The notes beneath the pieces are model-generated. The model searched no databases and had not been told where the DNA came from. It worked only from the letters and a program-made list of their open reading frames with translations. A stretch of DNA of 26,246 nucleotides from Hypsibius dujardini. Taxonomy: Eukaryota; Tardigrada; Eutardigrada; Parachela; Hypsibiidae. Below are positions 18,767 to 26,246 of this stretch, piece after piece. The translations under genes were made by a program, and so were the position numbers. The DNA lies in contig LRSR01010582.1 in NCBI GenBank assembly GCA_001579985.1, positions 1 to 26,246 on the forward strand. Direction: 5' to 3'. How positions within the stretch are numbered: position 1 is the first letter of the stretch; every line of letters begins with the position of its first letter.

Positions 18767-20287
18767 ATGAAGTCCTGCTGCTGCTGCTCCCTCCGCAAGG
18801 GATGCATGTGCGTGGCCCGCTACCAGATTGTAAGTGTGCAAATTGGTCAGGGCAGGGCAGGGCGTCTTTCATTTCTCACACTTGCTGTGAGGAGCGAGCA
18901 CGTATTCCACTTCCGTGTTGAACTTACTTGTCTTTCTCTTTCCGCGCAGGCCATCTCCATGATCTCCTTCGCCATGACAGCTTACAGGATGATCACCGGC
19001 GGAGCACATTACAGCAACGCCGGAGGACTCTTTCCGGCGATTCTGTTCGCGGTTGGCATCGTCCTTCTTCGTGGGATCCAACAGGTGAGGTGAAGAGAAC
19101 ATTACCGCCATGTTGTCCGATTACGATAATTTTTTGATAATTTTTTAATCAGTTTAGAAAGTGTTTCTACGAAACAAAATTGGTCGAGACTGGGGCCCAG
19201 ACCCCTGAGGGGGTTGGGAAAATGGGCACTAATTGTGCAGTATATTATGAACGAATGGATCGATTGATTGATTGATTTGTCTCGGTGAAATTAGAAAGAG
19301 GCGAAAGTTTGAATGTCTGGTTTTGGAGACGTGTTTTATTTGCAGGTCATTACAATTCGAAATACTTGGCTATGAAAATACTGGAATGAGTTAATTTTAG
19401 GGCCGATAACAGTCCAAACAGCAGATTTGTTTTTTCGCCCTTCTTATTCAATTAATAAACCAACTGAGCAATACTGGACAAAAGTCGGCAGTAATGTCCC
19501 GCGTGGATCGCGATCCGGTCCGGTCGAGCTCCTGAGCTGTATGACATTTACTTTTTTACGCAGAATGATCCGTGCGCAATGCTATGGTGGATCGTGCTGC
19601 AAATCATTTGGATCGTCATTGAAATGGGATTGTTCGGCTATTTAATCTCTCTGGTGGTCACCATTGAAAAATTTAAGGTCCGTGTCGCTTTTTGTTCCGT
19701 CTCATATCGAAGGGCAGTGAGTCACTACTGGAGAGGAGTGCCTATCAATCCAATTTTCAACTCCTACCTTGAAACTGCGACATTGGTTGTCTGTCTTTAT
19801 GTTTGTCTGTCTGCCTGTGTGTCTGTGTGTCTGTGTGTGTGTGTGTCTGTGTGTGTGTGTGTCTGTCTGTGTGTCTGTGTGTCTGCCTGTCTGTCTCTGT
19901 TTCTCTACGTAAAACTTTTTTAGCTTTAACCTACGCGGACACGGATATTAACGAGGAAGAAGGGGAAGACTGGGCTAGCACATGTTTACCTCTAAACCCT
20001 CCTTTTCTTTTTTCCTTGCGTTTTCCAGGCTTTGCATTGGGATGATTGGTCAACCCTGAGCGACCAGACTGAAAGCTTTGTCATTGTGTATACGGTCGCC
20101 TTCGGCTTGGACCTCATTATCAATGTGCGGGTTGCGCCTCGTCGGCCGCCCAAATTGTGTGTTGGACCACATTTGAACGGTCTCTTGTTTTTTTTCGCAG
20201 ATCATTTGCTTGAATGCCATATGGAGTTACCGGGCGCAGCTACGGGTGACTGAACAACTGACCGCTCCTGCAATTGCGGTCATCTGA
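18767..20287 (+). CDS. Small cysteine-rich four-pass membrane protein (5 exons, 164 aa)
   Basis: Exons: 18767-18829, 18950-19084, 19564-19677, 20029-20124, 20201-20287 (495 nt). All introns are phase 0. The protein starts MKSCCCCSLRKGCMC, a cysteine cluster that could be acylated or bind metal. Four hydrophobic segments follow: about 18-38 (RYQIAISMISFAMTAY), 46-65 (GGLFPAILFAVGIVLL), 71-101 (MLWWIVLQIIWIVIEMGLFG) and 122-145 (FVIVYTVAFGLDLIINIIC). A short polar tail ends PAIAVI. The CCCC-then-helix start and four-helix layout resemble the LAPTM/DUF4728-type small membrane proteins of invertebrates, but I cannot assign a family firmly. The ATG at 18767 is the first in frame and sits directly before the cysteine cluster. 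It is transcribed away from ZUP1 and towards NOTUM. Function unknown. Confidence 0.8.
19790..19905. repeat. CTGT/GTGT array, intron 3 of the four-pass membrane protein gene
   Basis: Mixed TGTC and TGTG units inside the intron 19678-20028. It is the only such array in this gene. Confidence 0.93.
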
Positions 20288-20936
20288 TTGAAACTGACGT
20301 GACCGAGTCTGGCGGAAGTCCCCTTCACCCTTCTCCTCCTCCCTACCAGAACGGATTACAAGGACATCCCCTGTGGCGCATTCGTTTGAAGCTGTACGGT
20401 ATGAAGAACCCCTGTGGATCGATTTAGGAAGTCAAATCTCTTCTTCCGGGGTAGAGTTCCTTTCTCCTCACTCTTGTCCGACCAAATTTTATGCATTTGG
20501 TATTACCGTATCTATTCAATCGTTTTGTTTTCTCTCGGTGAATTGTTATAACGGCCGGTAATCATCTTTTTTACCGGCTCTGACGTTATTGAAGCTTTGA
20601 ATGTTGTCGTGAATGTCGGGAGGTACGAGGGAGGTTCGCGATTAACTGTTCGGACTCTGTCAAGCTTCGACGTGCAACATTTTCCGTCTTTCTGCCTGTA
20701 TGCCTGCTTGCCTGCTTGCCTGTATCACTTTTTTTGTCTGCCTGACTTCCCCCTGCCCGCCTGTTTGTTTATATTCATGCATGTATCAACGTTTGTTTGT
20801 TTCCCTGTGCAATAGATACTTGTAGATAGGGCAAGGCAGAATGTTATGGGGCGAAGTCGCTGTTGCAGTATTCAAATATTTTATGTACAAACTCGTAATT
20901 CATTCACAAAAAGTTACCGCAAAAATAACGAAAATA
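20288..20936. other. Convergent 3' flanks of the membrane protein gene (+) and NOTUM (-)
   Basis: No gene is seen in this 649-bp stretch. A short pyrimidine-rich TGCC/TGTC patch lies near 20685-20800, a weak relative of the intronic arrays. No canonical AATAAA was identified for either gene. Confidence 0.55.
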
Positions 20937-23900
20937 CTAAAGAAAAATGTCTTTAATCGGATTTCTACTCCTGACGCCCGCATTCCGGAGCATCTGCTCA
21001 AAATCAATCGGCTTCCCGGAAAAAGTGTCGTAATTCTTCGGACATTGTGCGCTGCAATTAGGTAGCCGGCAGTCATCAATGAGGTGGTGATTGCACAGAT
21101 CCGGATGATGCTGCCATGTATGGTGAAAGTGAATCTGGCCGGTGAAGCGCCTTGATCTTCCGGTAACCTGATTACTGGCCAGGGTGGAGGTAGCTCGGCT
21201 CCTTCTCTGATGGTTAGGAACATTGGAAGACCGCCGACAGCGGCATTGTTTTCTCCCTGTCAGTCCGCCCAATTTGACGTTGAGTTTTCTTTGGCGTTTT
21301 TGACGCCGCCGGCAGCGTCGCAACTTGGCTCGATCGCACTGTGGTACGGCTTGGTCGCTCAGCATCAGATTACTGTGAAAGCAACAGGTCAGACATGGAC
21401 CAAACTCGGAGGTTGAGACACGAAACAAAGTTTACAGTTACGGGCAGGCTGAGCGGATTATAGGTAGGCATGCATACACTATCAGACAAGCAGACAGGCA
21501 GACAGACAGAAACACAAACAGACAGACGAATAGAGCTATAGATACACAGACACAAGCACAGTCAGACAGACAGAAAAACAGAAACACATAAAGACAGATA
21601 GACATGCGAACAGACGGAATGAGCTACAGACGGACAGACAGATACAAACAGATGGACATAGGGACAGACGGAATGACATATAGACAAACAAATAGATAGA
21701 CAGAGACATATAGATAGATACGCGGACAAGCAGACACATAGCTGATTGAGCTATAGACAGACTGGCAGATAGGCAAACGGAAAGAGGTGCAGGTAGTTAT
21801 ACATAAAGACAGGCGAAAAGGCAGGCAAACAGTCAAATTTCCATTCAACTTACTTATCGTTCAGTGAGTTTGGGTACGGTGAAGACGACTGCTCCGCGTT
21901 GTTTGCTTCGTTTGAGCCATCCCACCAACACTGCAGTGCTTGGCCAAAGGTCACTTGACCGATGCTGTACGCTGCCCATCTCTTCTCCGTGAGCACGATG
22001 TGACCAACACAAGACGGGGCAAAAACAGCTCTGTAAAACCAAGGCACATTTTTTGCTTAACTTTCTTCTCAATATTTCATCCATACGATTTTTCCGTATG
22101 TTGCAGTACTTTTGCAAGACTTACGAGACGTTTTCCAGAGATCGGACCATATCATCTCGCATGGACTGTACATAAGCTCCCTGTGCTTTTGTGCGCGGCA
22201 CGAAGACATTGCTGGCCATCATTTGAGCTTCATCGTAGAGCCATTGAAAGATGAATACTGGAGCTGAAATATGTAAATGTGTTTGAATGTGTTTTCCGAA
22301 CTCATGCGGAATGACAGTAAGGTTATGACAGTAAGGTTTCCAGAAAAATGGCAAAAAAAAACAAAGATAATCAGACAGACAGACCAAGAACAGGCAAGCA
22401 GACAAACTGGAAGGTAGACTGATTGACTGACTGACTGACAGACAAACAGACCGACAGACAAACAGACAGACAAACAGACAGAAAGACAAGCAAGTAGATA
22501 GACAGACATAATGCAATTAGAGACAGACAAGCAGACAGACAAAGGAGACATTCAGATCTATCAAAAAAATTGATCGACAGAAAGACAGACAGACATGCAG
22601 GTAACCGTCAGGAAGACACGACATTCAGACAAACAGCAAGACAGACAGGTAGCGAAATAAAAAGACAAACAGTCAGACTGATGACTTACTCTTTAAAAAA
22701 GCGTAAAGTTTGGAACCGTAGAAACAGCTTGAAGCATCTTCCCGATAAAAATCACCACATTGACTAGGAATTTGACTCTTCCACAGCTCCACACCCTTCT
22801 TCAACGTGACGGCCGGCGAGCAGTGCCGTGGATCAACACACGCGGTCGTGGAAAAAGGTTCGCTGTCCAAAAACCATCCGGAATCTACGAGACCACGCAC
22901 TTTGGCTTTCGATCCGGAAGACCGTAACAGGTCGCTAAGGGAGTCGACATTCAACAGCACACCAGTCGCACCAGCACTGCTACCGGCGAGCAGTAGCTTC
23001 CTCGCTTTGAGCAATCCTTTTGGAAGGAGCTCCTTGATGATTTCTTGCATGATGAGTGATCCCATAAAAGCGTACTTTTGACCTACGGAAAACAAAAACA
23101 CTGTATTACTGCCAGTGACTTAACGTGAGTGAAAACTGTGTATATTACTGTCAGTGACTTAAAAATTAACGTGACTGAAAAATTCGAAATTTCAGAAGTT
23201 CTAAAAAATTGGTGGAACTAACCGTTGCCTCTTTGTGAAGTTCCGGTCCATACGTCGCTTGAGCAATACGGGACGTAACTGGAATCAATTAAATACGACA
23301 CCATTGTCCCCAAAGCTGAACAGAACAGTAGATTATGAACCGATGTCAAGATGGGAAAAATTCGGTCGGGAACTCACATTATGTTCGCACGCCAAAAGAC
23401 AGGGTTTTCGTCCGGGTCGCCGGACATTATCCCGGTGGCCTGATGATGCAGCGGCCACGCTTTCGACGTCATGAGGGACCGGGTGTGGCTCCAGCGGGAT
23501 GCGCAACTCACGTCGTCGTAGCAGTACCATCCGCCCTCCAGCATCATCAACCAAATTTTGCTTCCGGAATGTCTCCGTAGATAATATCTGTTCAGAAAAA
23601 ATAGACTTAAAGATTTTCCGCTTAGGTGGCAACAAGATGATGCGGATGTTATCAACTAACCGCTGTCTGCTCTTTAGTCTGTCTGTCTGTGTGTGTGTGT
23701 GTGTCTGTGTGTGTGTGTGTCTGTCTGTCTGCCTGCCTGTCTGCCTATGTCTGTCTGCCTGCCTGCCTGCCTGCCTGCCTGTTTGTTTGTCTGTCTGTCT
23801 GTTTGTCTGTCTGTTTGTTTGTCTGTCTGTCTGTCTGCGTGCCTGCTTGCATGTCTGTCTACCCGACAGTTCATGTTTGTCTGCCTGTCTGCCTGCTTAT

Positions 23901-24272
23901 CGTCATACAAAATGAATGAACGTACCCAGACCGACTCCCGTCATTGCAAGTGACAGTGGCGTTCCTCAAGAAGACCCTTTTCAGCGCATCCGGTTCGTAT
24001 TTCTGCCAATTCCGGCTAATGGACTCCAGTGTGTTGCGATTGCGGCCAAGTGCGGGCTCAAGCTCTGTCTCATCCGTCGTCCACCAGGACGACGCGGAAT
24101 CCTCCTGTGCCGCCGCCGCCGCTGTCGCTGCTGATCCTCCTCCACTTGCAAGTAAGGGCTTCGGCTTCGCCTGGATTACCACCGCGGCACAGCACAGATA
24201 GGTCACGAGGGTCCGCAGCAGCACAATGGCGGTCCGCCCCTCAACAGTGGTCGATGTGATAATGCACCCCAT
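20937..24272 (-). CDS. NOTUM: NOTUM, secreted palmitoleoyl-protein carboxylesterase (7 coding exons, 585 aa)
   Basis: NOTUM removes the palmitoleate from Wnt proteins outside the cell and so switches off Wnt signalling. Exons in coding order: 24272-23926, 23587-23378, 23278-23223, 23082-22690, 22263-22125, 22030-21854, 21372-20937 (1758 nt, phases consistent). Start MGCIITS is followed by a hydrophobic signal segment (TLVTYLCCAAVVIQA). Family blocks are CNDGSRSGYYLR, LEGGWYCYDD, GIMSGDPDENP, YVPYCSSDVWTG, KYAFMGSLIMQE, the nucleophile elbow GSSAGATG (Ser240), GLVDSGWFLD, QWLYDEAQ (Asp346) and APSCVGHIV (His392). Triad spacing of 106 and 46 residues is close to the human enzyme (108 and 49). 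The C-terminus keeps CRLPNCSAQCP. Between ALQCWWDG and that block lies an unusually long, Arg/Lys-rich stretch of about 90 residues. A splice acceptor at 24374-24375 (minus strand) shows a further 5' UTR exon upstream. Confidence 0.96.
21490..21835. repeat. Degenerate ACAG/ATAG array, NOTUM intron 6
   Basis: GACA, GATA and AACA units with many substitutions across the intron 21373-21853. It reads as CTGT on the coding strand and looks older than the purer arrays elsewhere. Confidence 0.9.
22370..22680. repeat. Degenerate ACAG array, NOTUM intron 4
   Basis: GACA, AACA and GACT units inside the intron 22264-22689, in two blocks separated near 22555-22570. Confidence 0.9.
23675..23905. repeat. 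CTGT/CTGC/GTGT array, NOTUM intron 1
   Basis: TGTG units lead into TGCC and then TGTC/TGTT units in the intron 23588-23925. On the coding strand it reads as ACAG, opposite to the arrays in introns 4 and 6 of the same gene. Confidence 0.94.
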
Positions 24273-24389
24273 AGTACTTGGACCCTTTTTCCCAGAGAGA
24301 TAATTCCGTGTGAAGAATGGGAGCGATTGCGGATCGGGTTTATGGACTTGACGCCGGCTCTCCAACTGTCAACCTGAAAAGAATGCACT

Positions 24390-25786
24390 TGTGATAATTA
24401 CTCCACTCTCCCTCTTACATACTTCTTTTCTCACTATTACTACCAGGAGCTAATTATTTGCATACTACTATGCGTCAACGTCTTTCGTTATGTCCACATC
24501 CACACACCTCTTAACAACTGCTCCAACCCTTTTGTTCTAATCCGTTTGCGCGGCTGTGCGTGCAAGCGTAAGGAAAGTGAGAACTGATTTCACCTGGCGG
24601 TTAATTAGAGCTTCGGTAACAGTAACAGTCCTTACAGACATTGCCTTTGAATATTGCGAAAATCCATATTACTAACTTTACTCATGTTTTCCCAATAACA
24701 CGTTTTGACCGAAACAGGGCGCTCTATTACATTGTCTGTAAAAATTAGAAAAAATAACACTAAACTTTACCTGTCATGTGAGTGTCAAGTGTGTGAAACA
24801 AACAAGCCAAATGACTGCTAGAAAACTCCCAATGAGGTCTGTCTGGTAGTTCGCCAAGCAGATTCGAGATATGCGAAAAGGCTATATAAAATTCTCCAAG
24901 GAAAAACAAAAGATCGGTCTGTTGGGCCACGCCCTGACCGTAACCGCCGACTGTGCGCGCGCCCGATCGTAAGTTGTAACTTGATACGCAAGTTTACCTG
25001 GACAATCTGCGTGAGTCGGTGAGCTTTCATCTGCTGTTAGTGTTGGATGTCCGACTACCATAACGTCAAGTTTCAACGATCACCCCCGAATACATATATA
25101 TATATTCTGTAAATTTGATACGTCTGCTTTGATCAGCGGAGGCGCCGACACAGAGTCGCCCGGCTCCCTAGTTTTGACTGGATCGCGGTTATTCGGTTAC
25201 GCGGTACTGAAAGTTGAGGAATGACCACAATCACAACAACCACAAAAAGCTTTTATCGGCACTTGGTTGCTGTTTATTGTGCAATTGTGAGAGAGGGAAT
25301 GACAAAGCGTGCCGCGGTAGCCCCCTCCTTGCCATGAACCCACGGGTTTATAAGTCCCCGTCTGCTGGTGCGCGACAAATTTTAATTAGTCGCCGAATCT
25401 GTTATTGGAGAAGGTCTAACGGGACGGCCGGCGCCACTGTTGATCTCAAATAGATTTAAATTATATACTGCTTCGTGCTTCTTTCACATCTGCAGACGCA
25501 GAATTACCGTCACTGACCTGTCTGACCCTCCTTCCATTTTCTGTTATTTTTTTCCTGTCTGCAATTCCACGTGTCTGTCTGTCTGTCTGTCTGTTCGTCA
25601 GTTCGTCTGTCTGTCTGTCGGTTGGTCGGTCTGTCTGTCTTCCTGCTGTATGCCTGTCTGTCTGTTTGTCTGCTTGTCTTTCCTTTGCCTATTTGTCTAT
25701 TTGTATGCAGACCTTTAGGATTGTCTGTCTGTACGACTGTCTATTTATCCTTGTGCATCTATAATAAGTTCTGTCTCCCCCTTTCC
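24390..25786. other. Region upstream of NOTUM with no recognised gene
   Basis: It presumably contains NOTUM's 5' UTR intron and promoter. A TATA-like CTATATAAAA lies near 24881-24890 on the plus strand and an alternating TA run near 25093-25105; neither can be tied to a gene. A CTGT array occupies about 25570-25760. No supported exon was found on either strand. Confidence 0.5.
25570..25760. repeat. CTGT tetranucleotide array
   Basis: TGTC units with GTCAGTTC and GTCGGTTG variants just outside the weakly supported gene end at 25787-26082. This is the only array of the class not clearly inside an intron. Confidence 0.92.
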
Positions 25787-26082
25787 CTATGGGCGGCGTG
25801 CATGAAATTCGCCTATCAGTCCCCAATCCCTGCAAATTATTTCCGTCCACGCCGGCGTGACTGTCCGGCGTCATTGTCCCGTCAGTCGTCGTAATCCCTG
25901 TTGATCCATCACCTCCCGAAAAGTGTCGCTCTTTATTACCGTAAGTCACGAACGGCGGCGATATCAAAGGGGACAGAGGACCTTTCCTCAGGAGTAAGAC
26001 AATCCAGCACCTGCTTGGCCCTACACGCAAAGCTTTTAAAGAAAGTCGCTGGACATCCCATGTACCCGCTTGCCTTATTCAT
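25787..26082 (-). CDS. Possible 3' end of an unrecognised gene (two exons), weak resemblance to fatty acyl-CoA reductase C-terminus
   Basis: On the minus strand an open stretch from 26082 carries QVLDCLTPEERSSVPFDI and then AAVRDL, with protein-like composition. A GTAATA donor after 25940 and an ATAATTTGCAG acceptor before 25829 join it in phase to RDWGLIGEFHARRP and a TAG at 25787-25789. The pattern LxPEERxxxPFDIxxxxDxxW resembles the end of the fatty acyl-CoA reductase C-terminal domain, but the match is short and the usual downstream residues are missing. Exon 1 may really begin at an acceptor (for example AAGCAG before VLDC) with the rest of the gene outside the window. It could be chance. 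Confidence 0.25.
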
Positions 26083-26246
26083 CGGAACAGATAATAATTA
26101 ATTGTCTAAAAAGCGACAATGCAAAATACACACAGGGTGACCATGTAATTCATACTTTTTAGCAGATCCAACGAAAAGCGGCGGCATCCTTTGGAGATTA
26201 TTTTCACCCTAAGCTTTAGGCGTGGCTCTTGGCACTACGTGTGTAC

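Noticed and set aside
24818-25076. Minus-strand open frames and a plus-strand TATA-like box near 24881
   Set aside because: No protein family is recognisable, and the TATA-like box faces away from NOTUM with no plus-strand gene downstream.

Overview
The window is nuclear DNA of a compact invertebrate animal genome. Every gene recognised is split by GT-AG introns of roughly 50-1400 bp. All of them are animal families: SLC22 transporters, a WD40/U-box protein, coproporphyrinogen oxidase, ZUP1 and NOTUM. There is about one gene per 3-4 kb on alternating strands. A complete haem-synthesis gene argues against a nematode, since nematodes lack the pathway. I cannot name the phylum. No operons, phage, CRISPR or bacterial features are visible.

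Layout. 1-640 (+) is the last exon of an SLC22 organic-ion transporter. 1444-4926 (+) is a complete second SLC22 gene in tandem. 5221-8910 (-) is a seven-blade WD40 protein with a C-terminal U-box, WDSUB1-like but without a SAM domain. 8911-11002 is a divergent intergenic region with an 18-bp minisatellite. 11003-13789 (+) is coproporphyrinogen III oxidase (CPOX), 12 coding exons including a 9-nt microexon. 14127-17689 (-) is ZUP1, a K63-ubiquitin-specific C78 protease. 18767-20287 (+) is a small cysteine-rich four-pass membrane protein. 20937-24272 (-) is NOTUM, the secreted Wnt deacylase. 25787-26082 (-) may hold the end of one more gene, called only weakly.

All exon chains were assembled by hand by matching splice sites, intron phase and family alignment. 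For each of the six complete genes the summed exon length is a multiple of three and ends in a stop codon: 605, 467, 363, 558, 164 and 585 residues. The genes do not form a pathway. They are membrane transport, ubiquitin ligation, haem synthesis, deubiquitination, an unknown membrane protein and Wnt inactivation.

The most striking non-coding feature is a CTGT/ACAG tetranucleotide repeat in at least one intron of nearly every gene. It is stop-free in all frames and produces many long false reading frames (runs of VCLS or TDRQ). Other arrays are a 10-bp AT-rich repeat with an 80-bp higher-order pattern, 13-bp, 18-bp, 28-bp and ~55-bp minisatellites, and a 250-bp stretch bounded by perfect 17-bp inverted repeats. 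I do not see a clearly novel biological system. The best leads are the SAM-less WD40/U-box protein, the arginine-rich insert in NOTUM, and an intron present in one SLC22 paralogue but absent from its neighbour.
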